This document shows positions 53,177-62,015 of a stretch of 64,000 nt of DNA, piece by piece. The position numbers and the translations under genes were made by a program. A model generated the notes under the pieces. That model had not been told where the DNA came from and did no database searches. It was given only the letters and a program-made list of their open reading frames with translations. Every line of letters starts with the position of its first letter. The first letter of the stretch is position 1. The stretch spans positions 81,326-145,325 of the forward strand of contig JAVBJU010000003.1 in assembly GCA_031546825.1 (NCBI GenBank), written 5' to 3'. This stretch comes from Hohaiivirga sp031546825. Lineage in GTDB: Bacteria > Pseudomonadota > Alphaproteobacteria > Rhizobiales > Beijerinckiaceae.

Positions 53177-54168
53177 CGTGCGACGCTCCTGTCGTTCTGC
53201 ATGGAATAGACGTCGTGGGTTACGGTGGAGACGTCGGGGAAGGGGGAGGCTTGGGCGAACTGGAAAGCGGCTTCGATTTCATCATCGAGAGCGGCTTCCA
53301 GGGCGGTGATTTCCTTGTCCGTAATGGCGTTGTCGTTCAGCACCTTACGGAAACGCTCTATGGCGTCCTTTTTCTTGGCTTCTTCGAGATAGCTCTTGGG
53401 GCGGTAATTGGCGGGATCGCCGCAATAATGGCCCTGATGACGGAAGGTCATGCATTCGATCAGCGATGGGCCCATTCCGGCGCGGGCATGGGCAACGGCT
53501 TCCTTGACGGCCTCGTAGACGGCGATAACGTCGTTGCCGTCGATGGTCTTGCCGGGGATGTTGTAGGCCTTGGCACGCACGGCGATCGAGTCGGTGTTGA
53601 TCACGCTGTGGAGCGGCACCGAGACGCCGTACTGGTTGTTTTCACAGAAGAAAACGACCGGCAATTTCCAGGCAGCCGCCATGTTGACGGCTTCGTGGAA
53701 CGTGCCGTTATTGGATGCGGAATCGCCGAACATGCAAAGGGTAACGTCCTTGCTGCCCTTGATCTTGGCGGCGAGCGCCGATCCGGCGGCAATCGGCAAA
53801 CCAGCACCGACGATACCATTGGCACCGAGAATGCCGAGATTGACGTCGACGATATGCATTGAACCGCCCTTGCCGCCGCAATAGCCGGTGGCTTTTCCGA
53901 ACAGCTCCGCCATCGCCTTGTCGGCGCGAGCACCCTTGGCGAGGCAATGGCCGTGGCCGCGGTGGGTGGAGGTGATAAAGTCCTGCTCTTCAAGCGCACG
54001 ACATGCGCCGACGGCAGAGGCTTCCTGGCCGATGCACAGGTGAATATTGCCAGCAAGCATTCCTTTGGTGAAGCACTCGGCCGCTTTGGTCTCGAATTTG
54101 CGAATTCGGACCATGGTCTCGTACAACGACCTCAGGAACTCTTTGGGATAGGTGTTTTTCTTACTCAA
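53173..54168 (-). CDS. acoA: TPP-dependent dehydrogenase E1 alpha subunit, AcoA-like
   Basis: A 331-aa alpha subunit. The TPP-binding motif is GDSASNNGTFHEAVNMAAAWKLPVVFFCENN (split as GDS and the NN end), and HRGHGHCLAKG and YCGGKGGSMH are the usual E1 loops. The start is a TTG at 54168 (SKKNTYPKEF follows) with AAAGGAAC upstream; there is no ATG near. It cleaves the bond next to the keto group and passes the acyl unit to E2. It is preceded by an SDR gene 32 bp away in the same direction. Confidence 0.9.
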   Translation of the reverse strand: MSKKNTYPKEFLRSLYETMVRIRKFETKAAECFTKGMLAGNIHLCIGQEASAVGACRALEEQDFITSTHRGHGHCLAKGARADKAMAELFGKATGYCGGKGGSMHIVDVNLGILGANGIVGAGLPIAAGSALAAKIKGSKDVTLCMFGDSASNNGTFHEAVNMAAAWKLPVVFFCENNQYGVSVPLHSVINTDSIAVRAKAYNIPGKTIDGNDVIAVYEAVKEAVAHARAGMGPSLIECMTFRHQGHYCGDPANYRPKSYLEEAKKKDAIERFRKVLNDNAITDKEITALEAALDDEIEAAFQFAQASPFPDVSTVTHDVYSMQNDRSVAR

Positions 54169-54200
54169 GACCTAGTTCCTTTCTTTCATTCTGAAAAAGC

Positions 54201-54956
54201 TCATCTGCGGCTGAAACCGCCATCGACGACGAGGGCGTCGCCGGAGATAAAGTCGGATGCGTCACTCGCCAGGAAGGCGACTGCCGCCGCGATATCGTCG
54301 GGGCGTCCGGCCCGTCCGAGCGGGATTTGGGCGATGATCGCTGCGCGCTTGGTTTTATCCATGCCACCGGTCATTTCCGTATCGGTAAGCGCCGGGACTA
54401 CGCTATTTGCGCGGATGCCGAACGGGCCGCCTTCGCGGGCAAGGCCCTTGGTGAAGGCGATGACGCCTGCTTTTGCCGCGGCGTAGCAACTGTTGCCCAA
54501 GAGCCCGCCGCCAACCAATCCGGCAACCGAGGCCAGGTTGACGATCTTGCCGTAACCGGCTTCACGCATTTTGGGGAACGCCGCTTTGGCGGTGAGGAAC
54601 ATGCTGCGCAGGTTCACTGCCATGACGAGATCCCATTCTTCCGGGGAAATCTCTTCGAGCGGGCTGCTGCGTACGATACCGGCATTGTTGACCAGCGCTG
54701 TGAGGCCCGGCCACCGCCGGCACAGCTCTGTCATCATCTCATTCACCGCGGAGGGCGACGAAATGTCGCCGGCAAGCGGGATGGCTTCGCGCCCGAGTGC
54801 GTTGATTTCTGCGGCAACGCTTTGGGCGTGTTCGAGGCTGATATCGTTGATGGCGACATCAAAACCCTGACAAGCGAGTGTGATGGAGATCGCCCGGCCG
54901 ATACCCCGGCCGCCGCCGGTCACAAAAGCTGTTTTGCGGTGTGGTGATAAATTCAT
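54201..54956 (-). CDS. Short-chain dehydrogenase/reductase (SDR), first of two
   Basis: A 251-aa classical SDR. The cofactor motif TGGGRGIGRA (residues 13-22), NNAG at about 91-94, the catalytic Ser in NLASVAG, YxxxK as CYAAAK and the C-terminal SGDALVVDGG are all present. An acidic residue after the second strand (NDISLEHA) favours NAD(H). Its place directly before the E1-E2-E3 genes suggests it makes the alpha-hydroxyketone substrate by oxidising a diol or hydroxy acid. The exact substrate is unknown. Confidence 0.88.
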   Translation of the reverse strand: MNLSPHRKTAFVTGGGRGIGRAISITLACQGFDVAINDISLEHAQSVAAEINALGREAIPLAGDISSPSAVNEMMTELCRRWPGLTALVNNAGIVRSSPLEEISPEEWDLVMAVNLRSMFLTAKAAFPKMREAGYGKIVNLASVAGLVGGGLLGNSCYAAAKAGVIAFTKGLAREGGPFGIRANSVVPALTDTEMTGGMDKTKRAAIIAQIPLGRAGRPDDIAAAVAFLASDASDFISGDALVVDGGFSRR

Positions 54957-55036
54957 GGCTCTTTCCGCGATGGGACAGGCGGAATGCAGTTGCGTCGTTT
55001 GGCTTTCGACGCCCCCGCACCTGTCGGGTGAGGGGC

Positions 55037-55507
55037 TCAGGAAGCCTTCTTCTTGAAGTGGAACAGCGGAAAATGCAGTTGCTCGTCGTATTCCCGAACA
55101 AGTTCACCGGCTGTCGTCGCCGCAATGCAGATTTCCATCGTCGCGCAGATAACAGAGCCCGGCAGCATATGACCGGCGAACAGAGTGCCATCGGTGTCAC
55201 ACATCAGCGCGTGCATATGGATGTCATAGCCGCCTTCCGCAGACTGCCCGACTGTGCCCTGCGCGCAGATCAGTTCATTGGGCTTGTCGGTGATGATGGT
55301 GTCGCGGTAGGCGATTTTGGTGATGCTGTCGGCTTGATCCTTCACGAAAGTGTAGGCCGTGCGCGACAGGCTGCCGATGCAACTGACAATGGAACCGTAC
55401 TTGATGCCATTCTTGGTGCACGCCTCAATAATTCCTTCGAGAAAGGGTTCGCCCGGGGAGAGTCTCAGATAAAACAGAGATCCTTTGTTCTCAGTAAAAC
55501 ATTCCAT
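55037..55507 (-). CDS. PPC/DUF296-domain protein
   Basis: A 156-aa protein made of one PPC (DUF296, PD1-like) domain. The metal-binding pattern is DIHMHALMCDTDGTLFAGHM, with HxH and a distal His. AAGGAG lies six bases before the ATG. Stand-alone bacterial DUF296 proteins form trimers; their role is unknown, though they recur in carboxylate-use operons. Here it lies between two SDR genes of the same transcript, so an enzymatic or substrate-sensing part in the pathway is likely. Confidence 0.85.
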   Translation of the reverse strand: MECFTENKGSLFYLRLSPGEPFLEGIIEACTKNGIKYGSIVSCIGSLSRTAYTFVKDQADSITKIAYRDTIITDKPNELICAQGTVGQSAEGGYDIHMHALMCDTDGTLFAGHMLPGSVICATMEICIAATTAGELVREYDEQLHFPLFHFKKKAS

Positions 55508-55565
55508 AATTGGCTCCTTATCAGGACCGTAGTCTTCTGGTTGCAGGCGGTTTCCACCCGTTTTG

Positions 55566-56345
55566 TTATTGTCTTGATCTGTCGTTGATGCCGCAGGCCA
55601 TGAAGCCGCCGTCGACGGCGATAATCTGGCCCGTCAGGTAGCTCGACCTGTCTCCGTCGATGAGGAATGCCGCCGCTTCAGCTATTTCGAGGGGCGTGCC
55701 ATAGCGTTCCATCGGCACCCGCTCATGCCATTGCTTCCGCACGGCTTGGGTGTGCATGGTCTTGACAAGTGGGGTCTCCACCGGCCCGGGGGCGACGCAA
55801 TTGGCGCGGATGTTGTATCGCGCCAATTCCACGGCCATGACGCGGGTCATGTTGATGACCGCGCCTTTCGATGCGCCATAGGCCGTGCGCCCGATATTGC
55901 CGGTAAGGCCGGAAACCGAGGCAATGGTCACGATGCCGCCACCGCCATTGGCGCGCATGCGGGCTGCTGCAGCTTTGGCGACGATGAACGTGCCGGTGAC
56001 GTTGATATCGTTGATGCGCCGGAAGCTTTCGACGCTGGTCTCAAGGAAGGGAACATCCGCACCGACACCGGCTGATGCGACCACGCCTTTGATGATACCG
56101 AAGCTGTCGTGGATCGCCGCGACAACGCGCTCAATCTCGGCGGCGTCGGTGACGTCGACGGCATCAGTCCGCACATGTGCGGCATGGCGTTCGAGGCCGC
56201 GGCGGGCCTCTGCCAGCGCTGCGTCATCGCGGTCAAGAAGGGCTACCTTCCAGCCCTGTTCAAGCAGTAATTCGCCAGTAGCGAGCCCGATTCCAGACCC
56301 GCCGCCAGTGATAATTGCGACCCGTTGGCACACTGTTTGAGACAT
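55566..56345 (-). CDS. Short-chain dehydrogenase/reductase (SDR), second
   Basis: A 259-aa classical SDR with TGGGSGIGLA, ASAGVG in place of NNAG, catalytic Ser in TIASVSG, YGASK and TGQIIAVDGG. Asp residues after the second strand (LLDRDD) favour NAD(H). It is the first enzyme gene after the iclR gene, 132 bp downstream of it, and 58 bp before the DUF296 gene. With the other SDR it may act on two chiral forms of one substrate or on successive steps. Confidence 0.88.
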   Translation of the reverse strand: MSQTVCQRVAIITGGGSGIGLATGELLLEQGWKVALLDRDDAALAEARRGLERHAAHVRTDAVDVTDAAEIERVVAAIHDSFGIIKGVVASAGVGADVPFLETSVESFRRINDINVTGTFIVAKAAAARMRANGGGGIVTIASVSGLTGNIGRTAYGASKGAVINMTRVMAVELARYNIRANCVAPGPVETPLVKTMHTQAVRKQWHERVPMERYGTPLEIAEAAAFLIDGDRSSYLTGQIIAVDGGFMACGINDRSRQ

Positions 56346-56477
56346 GAGTCCTCTCTCTCCGAAAACTGGTCAACCCAGATTCAGATTAAATGCTGGTAAT
56401 TACTGGACGGTCGTGCCCTCTAAACTTGTCGAGGTTGTTTTCGTTTGTTTCTAATTTCTTCTAAAGTAATGCATTCC

Positions 56478-57341
56478 TCAATTTTTAGCGGAGTGACGCC
56501 CACGCATGTCCGCGCGTGGGGTTAGGTCGTGGATTTGAGCTTCGACGCGCTCAACCTCTTCGCGCAATAGCGCTGCGAGTTGAGTTTCACGTTCGGGCTG
56601 CATACGGCTTTCAATTGCTGCCAAAGACAGGCAAAAATCCAGATGTCCGGCCTGGTCGCGCATGGTCATGGCGATACCCCAGGAGCCGGGAAGCACGAAA
56701 CCGCGATTGATGGAATAGCCCTTTTGCCGGGTTTCTTCGAGCTGGAGGTCAACTTCCGTCGCAGTGACGCTGGGATAATGGCGGGCAATGAACTGGCGGT
56801 TGGCTTGAAGAGCCCGCTCGGTGTCGCCGTCATTCATGTGGGCGAGCAGGGCCATCCCGCCCGCTCCCACGCCGAGCGGATAACGACCGCCCGTGCTCAA
56901 AACGTGCGTGCGTATGGGATAATCGCCATCCTCCCGATGGAGGCAGACGCAGAACCAGCCGCGGCGAACCTGAAAAAAGGCCGCATCCCCCGTGGCGTGG
57001 GCCAGGCGCTTTACGCTTTCCATGGCCAAGCGGTTGATGCCGTAGCGGCTGGAGGCCACTGAGCCAAGAATAGAAATCTCTGAACCAAGATAATAGCGGC
57101 GCGTGGACGGGTCTTGTTCAATTAGCCCGCCCTCTATCAGGGCGATGAGAATGCGCCTGCAAGTGGGCTTGGTGAGTTGGGATGTTCCGACAAGATCCGT
57201 GAGTGTTGTTCCTTCATCGCCATAGCTGGCAACGAACCTCAATAGCGCTATTGCGCGCTCGATACTTTGCGCGCCGGAAATGCGCTGCAAAGCAATGAGC
57301 CCCTGTTCGATCCCGGAACCTTGAGTAATTAGCTGGTTCAT
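56478..57341 (-). CDS. IclR-family transcriptional regulator
   Basis: A regulator of about 287 residues. The N-terminal winged helix-turn-helix is SIERAIALLRFVASYGDEGTT, then LTDLVGTSQLTKPTCRRILIALIEGGLIEQD; the C-terminal effector domain contains LGVGAGGMALLA and YSINRGFVLPGSWGIAMTMRD. I prefer the ATG at 57341, though no Shine-Dalgarno is seen; a TTG at 57377 is possible. A 17-bp palindrome overlaps the ATG and a better copy lies 86 bp away in the divergent gap with the TRAP genes. This points to autoregulation and control of both transcripts. Confidence 0.9.
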   Translation of the reverse strand: MNQLITQGSGIEQGLIALQRISGAQSIERAIALLRFVASYGDEGTTLTDLVGTSQLTKPTCRRILIALIEGGLIEQDPSTRRYYLGSEISILGSVASSRYGINRLAMESVKRLAHATGDAAFFQVRRGWFCVCLHREDGDYPIRTHVLSTGGRYPLGVGAGGMALLAHMNDGDTERALQANRQFIARHYPSVTATEVDLQLEETRQKGYSINRGFVLPGSWGIAMTMRDQAGHLDFCLSLAAIESRMQPERETQLAALLREEVERVEAQIHDLTPRADMRGRHSAKN

Positions 57342-57351
57342 ATTGTGGACC
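57335..57351. promoter_or_regulatory. Putative IclR operator over the iclR start codon
   Basis: GGTTCATATTGTGGACC is an imperfect palindrome that includes the iclR ATG. Its right arm, TTGTGGACC, is identical in reverse complement to the left arm of the site at 57421. Confidence 0.5.
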
Positions 57352-57420
57352 ACTGCAAAAACTATCTTCGTTGACAATCATGCTTAAATATGGTGGTGTG
57401 TCAATGGAAATATTCATGTA

Positions 57421-57437
57421 GGTCCACAATGTAGACC
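57421..57437. promoter_or_regulatory. Putative IclR operator in the iclR/TRAP divergent gap
   Basis: GGTCCACAATGTAGACC is a palindrome of two 8-bp arms around one base, with one arm mismatch. It lies 142 bp upstream of the dctP ATG. Confidence 0.6.
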
Positions 57438-57456
57438 AACGGTTTGTTGCTATATT

Positions 57457-57480
57457 TTTCTACCGTCTTTGCGGTAGAAA
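57457..57480. repeat. Perfect 9-bp inverted repeat in the TRAP leader
   Basis: TTTCTACCG (57457-57465) and CGGTAGAAA (57472-57480) are perfect complements around TCTTTG. A second repeat (CTTTTCT 57502-57508 with AGAAAAG 57516-57522) follows. Both lie between the IclR-type operator and dctP and may be operators or mRNA stems. Confidence 0.55.
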
Positions 57481-57578
57481 TCTAAATTTAAGAATAATAA
57501 GCTTTTCTATAGTCAAGAAAAGTAAGGGAGGCCGCAATCTAAATATTAAAACTGGTCTTCGATGATAGGAGAAGAGGT

Positions 57579-58592
57579 ATGACGATAATAAACAGGCGTA
57601 AATTTACCTTGGCTGGGGTCGCAGCGCTATCAACATTCGCCATTACGGGCAGGGCGAAGGCAGCAGAATTCACCTACCGCTATGCCAATAATCTGCCCAT
57701 GACGCACCCCATGAATGTGCGGGCGCGTGAGGCTGCCGAAAACATCAAAAGAGACACCAACGGACGCTTCGAACTGCAGATTTATCCATCCAGCCAGCTT
57801 GGATCCGATACGGATACGCTTGGCCAGGTCCGCTCCGGAGCCGTTGACTTCTTCACTTTGTCCGGGCTGATCCTTTCCACCTTCGTACCGGCCGCGTCCC
57901 TCAACGGCGTTGGCTTTGCTTTCAAGGATTACGACTCCGTATGGTCGGCGATGGATGGCAAGCTCGGCGGATTCATCCGCGAGGAAATCGCCAAGTCCCG
58001 CTCCATTTTCGCTTTTGAGAAGATCTGGGATAACGGCTTCCGCCAGACCACGTCTTCCAGCAAGCCCATCGTTACGCCAACAGACCTCGTGAACTTCAAG
58101 ATCCGCGTGCCGGTTTCGCCGCTGTGGACGTCAATGTACAAGGCCTTCGAGGCCGCGCCGACCTCCATCAACTGGAATGAGACCTACAGTGCTCTCCAGA
58201 CCCGGGTTGTCGACGGCCATGAGAACCCGCTGGTGCTCATTTCCCAGGCAAAGATTTTCGAGGTTCAGAAATACTGCTCGATGACCAATCACATGTGGGA
58301 TGGCTTCTGGTTCCTCGCCAATCGCCGCAATTGGGAATCGCTGCCGGAAGACATCCGCGCAATCGTTTCCAAGCACATCAATGCGGCTGGCGTCGGCACC
58401 CGTGTCGATATCAATGAAGGCAACAAAACCATCGAAGCTGATCTCAAGACCAAAGGTATGGTCTTCAATACGGTTGATCCGGCTCCGTTCCGCGAAAAGC
58501 TCAAGAAGGCCGGTTTCTATGCCGACTGGAAGAAGAGCTACGGCGACAAGGCCTGGGCCGTTCTTGAAGATTCAGTTGGTTCACTCGGGTAA
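57579..58592 (+). CDS. TRAP transporter substrate-binding protein (DctP family)
   Basis: A 337-aa periplasmic protein. A twin-Arg-type signal (NRRKFTLAGVAALSTFAITG) ends near AKAAEF. The mature protein has the DctP features: YANNLPMTHPMNVRAREAAE, LGSDTDTLGQVRSGAVDF, and FKIRVPVSPLW with the conserved Arg that usually holds the substrate carboxylate. TAGGAGAAGAGG precedes the ATG. The membrane subunit gene follows 5 bp later. The presence of the Arg implies an organic acid ligand, which is unexpected if the linked enzymes act on acetoin. Confidence 0.93.
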   Translation: MTIINRRKFTLAGVAALSTFAITGRAKAAEFTYRYANNLPMTHPMNVRAREAAENIKRDTNGRFELQIYPSSQLGSDTDTLGQVRSGAVDFFTLSGLILSTFVPAASLNGVGFAFKDYDSVWSAMDGKLGGFIREEIAKSRSIFAFEKIWDNGFRQTTSSSKPIVTPTDLVNFKIRVPVSPLWTSMYKAFEAAPTSINWNETYSALQTRVVDGHENPLVLISQAKIFEVQKYCSMTNHMWDGFWFLANRRNWESLPEDIRAIVSKHINAAGVGTRVDINEGNKTIEADLKTKGMVFNTVDPAPFREKLKKAGFYADWKKSYGDKAWAVLEDSVGSLG

Positions 58593-58597
58593 TCGAT

Positions 58598-60472
58598 ATG
58601 CAAGTTGAACTTTCCCATCCCTCTGCGGCGCACGGCGCCGCAGAGCCATCCCGCCTGTTATCTCTCGTTGATAAGGTATTGGGCCTGATGGTTGAAATTC
58701 CTGCGGCAGCTTTGGTTGTCGCAGAGGTGGTAGTGCTGTTTTCCGGCATTACCGCCCGTTACGTTTTCCACAAACCCATCATCTGGTCTGACGAACTGGC
58801 GGCTATTCTTTTCCTCTGGCTCGTCATGCTGGGCGCCACACTTGCAACGCGGCGCAATACCCATATGCGGATGACCGCCATTATCGCGCGGTTTTCTCCC
58901 GAACGCAGGGCGTTCTTCGATGCCCTCGCAACCTCCGCCGGTTTGGCCTTCCTCGTGCTGATTATTTATCCGTCGGTCGAGTGGGCTTATGAAGAAAGCT
59001 TTGTCTTCACGCCTGCGATGGAGATATCAGCCGCGTGGCGCGCTGCTGCTTTCCCGGTGGGTGTCGGCTTCATGATTGCGTTCTCGCTGCTGAAACTGGC
59101 CACACGGACGAGTGTGCGCCATGCTGCGATATCGGTAATCACGGTCGCGGCGCTTTCGGTGCTGTTTTGGCAAATCGGGCCGCTGCTCAAGCCGCTCGGG
59201 AATTATAACCTGATCCTGTTCTTTGTCGGGGTCGTCGGATTTTGCGTGTTCTCAGGCATTCCAATTGTGTTTGCCTTTGCGCTCGCCACCTTCGGCTATA
59301 TTTCCCTGACGACACGGGCTCCGATCATGACACTGGTCGGACGCATGGACGAGGGCATGTCGCATCTCATCCTGCTTGCGGTGCCGCTTTTTGTCTTCCT
59401 CGGCGTGTTGATTGAAATGACCAACATGGCGAATGCGATGGTGCGCTTCCTCTCCAATCTGCTTGGGCATGTGCGGGGCGGGCTGTCGTATGTGCTGATT
59501 GGGGCCATGTATCTTGTTTCCGGTATTTCCGGTGCCAAGGCTGCCGATATGGCGGCGGTGGCTCCGGCATTGTTCCCGGAAATGAAGGCGCGTGGTGCCG
59601 CTCCGGGTGACTTGGTGGCGCTGCTCTCGGTCACGGGTGCGCAGACGGAAACAATTCCACCGTCCATCGTGCTCATCACCATTGGTTCTGTGACTGGCGT
59701 TTCCATCGCCGCGCTCTTCACTGGCGGTCTTCTCCCGGGCGTGGTGCTGGCGCTGTGCCTTTGTGTTGTGGTTGCGAGACGTTATCGCAATGACGACATG
59801 AGCAAGGTTGTCCGTCCGACCAAGAAAGAGATCTGGAACAGCTTCTGGTTTGCGCTGCCAGCTTTGGCGCTTCCGGTGCTGATCCGCATCGCGGTGACCG
59901 AAGGCGTTTCAACCGCAACCGAGGTCTCCACCATCGGTATCGTCTATGCAATCATCGCGGGCATATTCTTCTATCGTCACTTTGACCCGAAGCGTGTGTT
60001 CCCGATGCTGGTTGATACGGCGGCGCTGTCCGGGTCCATCCTCATCATCATCGGCGCAGCGTCGGCGATGGCGTGGTGTCTCACCCAATCGGGCTTCTCG
60101 CGGACCCTGGTTGACGTGATGACGCATCTTCCCGGCGGCAAGTTCGGGTTCATGGCGGCCTCAATCGTGGCCTTCATCGTTCTTGGCAGCGTGCTCGAAG
60201 GTATTCCGGCGGTGGTGCTGTTCGGCCCCCTGTTGTTCCCGATCGCCCATATGGTCGGCCTCAACGAGGTGCATTACGCGATGGTTGTCATTCTCTCTAT
60301 GGGTCTCGGGCTGTTCGCTCCGCCGTTCGGCGTCGGCTATTACACGGCCTGTGCCATCGGTAAGGTTGATCCCGACGAGGGATTAAAACCGATTGTTGGC
60401 TACATCATAGCCCTCATCTTCGGTTTGATCCTCGTCGCGGCGATACCGTGGATTTCAACCGGGTTCCTGTAG
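58598..60472 (+). CDS. Fused TRAP transporter membrane protein (DctQ-DctM)
   Basis: A 624-aa protein. Residues about 25-190 form the small DctQ-type part (four spans, with VFHKPIIWSDELAAILFLWLVMLGA). The rest is the large DctM-type part (FSGIPIVFAFALATFGYIS, LLAVPLFVFLGVLIEM, VSGISGAKAADMAAVAPALFPEM, LFAPPFGVGYYTACAIG). The fusion is found in a minority of TRAP systems. It uses the Na gradient to bring in the DctP ligand. A stable hairpin follows at 60486. Confidence 0.93.
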   Translation: MQVELSHPSAAHGAAEPSRLLSLVDKVLGLMVEIPAAALVVAEVVVLFSGITARYVFHKPIIWSDELAAILFLWLVMLGATLATRRNTHMRMTAIIARFSPERRAFFDALATSAGLAFLVLIIYPSVEWAYEESFVFTPAMEISAAWRAAAFPVGVGFMIAFSLLKLATRTSVRHAAISVITVAALSVLFWQIGPLLKPLGNYNLILFFVGVVGFCVFSGIPIVFAFALATFGYISLTTRAPIMTLVGRMDEGMSHLILLAVPLFVFLGVLIEMTNMANAMVRFLSNLLGHVRGGLSYVLIGAMYLVSGISGAKAADMAAVAPALFPEMKARGAAPGDLVALLSVTGAQTETIPPSIVLITIGSVTGVSIAALFTGGLLPGVVLALCLCVVVARRYRNDDMSKVVRPTKKEIWNSFWFALPALALPVLIRIAVTEGVSTATEVSTIGIVYAIIAGIFFYRHFDPKRVFPMLVDTAALSGSILIIIGAASAMAWCLTQSGFSRTLVDVMTHLPGGKFGFMAASIVAFIVLGSVLEGIPAVVLFGPLLFPIAHMVGLNEVHYAMVVILSMGLGLFAPPFGVGYYTACAIGKVDPDEGLKPIVGYIIALIFGLILVAAIPWISTGFL

Positions 60473-60485
60473 TCTGAAAAACCAA

Positions 60486-60520
60486 ATGAGGCCCGGGCGA
60501 GATGATTGTCCGGGCCTCAT
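60486..60520. terminator. Stable hairpin after the TRAP genes
   Basis: ATGAGGCCCGG (60486-60496) pairs perfectly with CCGGGCCTCAT (60510-60520), 13 bp past the TRAP stop. No T tract follows on the plus strand, so it may stabilise or partly terminate the transcript. Confidence 0.55.
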
Positions 60521-60734
60521 ACCATCTGAAGGCAGACCAAAACACGCTTCACATAAACCAGCAGTTTGATTGTTGGATTTTTTCCGGAAATTCGGCATTC
60601 CTGAGCCCTCGCTTTTCCGCTTTCCAGCCTTTACAGACTGCGAACAGGCTGGTTATGGTGCGCTTTGCGGACACTTTCGCCCGAGCTTGGGCGGAATTAT
60701 AAAATCCAACGCCGAAAGATAGCGAAGAAAAACA

Positions 60735-61649
60735 ATGGCCATTTTTTCCGTTATCCTGCCGGTTTTTTTCATTTTTTTCATAGGATTTGTGGGTCAGAGA
60801 GCCATACGCTTTCCGCTACCCGAACTCTCGCGTCTCACCTTGTATCTGATGACGCCGTTTCTGTGCTTCGACACATTCTATCATCATCCTTTGTCGATGA
60901 ATGATGCTTACCTGTTCGGTTATACGCTTGCGCTGTTTTCGATTTTAATTCTTGTTATTCACGCATTGGCACCCCTCACCAAGAGTAGCAGCCGCGAAGT
61001 TTGCGCGCAGGTACTCGGCGGCGTCTTCATGAACAGCGGCAACTACGGTATTCCCGTTGTTCTTCTCGCCTTCGGACCTCAGGGCCGCAATATCGCTGTG
61101 CTGCTGATGGTGTTCCACGGCCTCATCATTAACTCGGTCGGTGTCTATTATGCCGCAAAGGGCGGTAGCGACGGCATCGGCATGCGTCAGGCGCTGGGAG
61201 CGGTGGTGCGGATGCCGATCCTGCACGGGATGGTGCTGGGGGTTCTTTTCTCGACTTTGGGCATCGCCTTGCCTGAGAACCTGATGGTGTGCATCAGCAT
61301 GGTCGGCAATGCCTCGGTGCCCACGGTGATGATCATCCTTGGCATGCAGCTTGCCATGATTTCGCTGAAGCGACTGCCGGGTGTAAAGATGCTGGCCGCG
61401 ACCGCCGTGAAGCTGCTGGTTTCACCGCTTGTGGCATTTGTGCTGGCCCTTTTTCTGCCTGCCGACCCGATGACGCGCCAGATTTTCGTTCTCACCGCCG
61501 CCATGCCGACTGCAGCCAATACGGTTTTGCTGGCGATCCAGTTCAAGACCGATCCAGAATTCGTGTCGTCCGTCACCTTGATCAGCACGGTGCTCAGCAT
61601 CATCACCGTCGCGGGTGTGCTCGCTTTATTGCAGGGTGGGTTGATTTAA
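60735..61649 (+). CDS. AEC-family (auxin efflux carrier-like) transporter
   Basis: A 304-aa membrane protein with about ten spans in two halves. Family segments are VILPVFFIFFIGFVGQRAIRF, GGVFMNSGNYGIPVVLLAFG and LTAAMPTAANTVLLAIQF. Relatives include MdcF-type malonate and other organic acid carriers. It lies 262 bp after the TRAP genes in the same direction, so it may belong to the same regulon as a second transport route or an exporter. Substrate and direction are not known. Confidence 0.88.
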   Translation: MAIFSVILPVFFIFFIGFVGQRAIRFPLPELSRLTLYLMTPFLCFDTFYHHPLSMNDAYLFGYTLALFSILILVIHALAPLTKSSSREVCAQVLGGVFMNSGNYGIPVVLLAFGPQGRNIAVLLMVFHGLIINSVGVYYAAKGGSDGIGMRQALGAVVRMPILHGMVLGVLFSTLGIALPENLMVCISMVGNASVPTVMIILGMQLAMISLKRLPGVKMLAATAVKLLVSPLVAFVLALFLPADPMTRQIFVLTAAMPTAANTVLLAIQFKTDPEFVSSVTLISTVLSIITVAGVLALLQGGLI

Positions 61650-61700
61650 CGGGGGTTGTGGCCGGCAAGATGCTGAAGAAGAGGCGATGAATGCTTCCCG

Positions 61701-61943
61701 TCACATGAACAGCCGCATCACCCCATAAGGCACCACGAAGAAGGCCAGGGTCGTGAGCTTGTAATAGGCTAGGGACGCATAGAGGATTGTGTCGAACCTC
61801 TCCCGCGATAGCGCAAACCATCGGCTGTGCAATGCGTAGATGGCATCATGTGCCGCGATGAAGATCAGGAAATAGAGGGTGACGATCGCCAGATTGATGA
61901 GGGCGCACCAGCCGAGAAGGGCGCGGATGGTTTCGAAGGTCAT
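61701..61943 (-). CDS. DUF6868-like small membrane protein
   Basis: An 80-aa protein with two spans (about residues 12-32 and 58-78). The pattern LLGWCALINLAIVTLYFLIF, then HDAIYALHSRWFALSRERFDTI and ASLAYYKLTTLAFFVVPY recalls a family of short proteins found in many proteobacteria. GGGAGAAG lies before the ATG. The function is unknown. It follows the 285-aa membrane protein gene in the same direction after 72 bp. Confidence 0.75.
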   Translation of the reverse strand: MTFETIRALLGWCALINLAIVTLYFLIFIAAHDAIYALHSRWFALSRERFDTILYASLAYYKLTTLAFFVVPYGVMRLFM

Positions 61944-62015
61944 GGAGCTTCTCCCGACAATTTCCGTGCGTTGTCATTATAGCACGGAAACCGTCGGGAG
62001 AAGGCGGTATTACTT

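Noticed and set aside
51974..53209. Plus-strand open frame of 411 codons across acoB/acoC
   Set aside because: Antisense to two clear enzyme genes; His/Gly/Arg-rich translation without motifs. GC-rich codon bias creates such frames.
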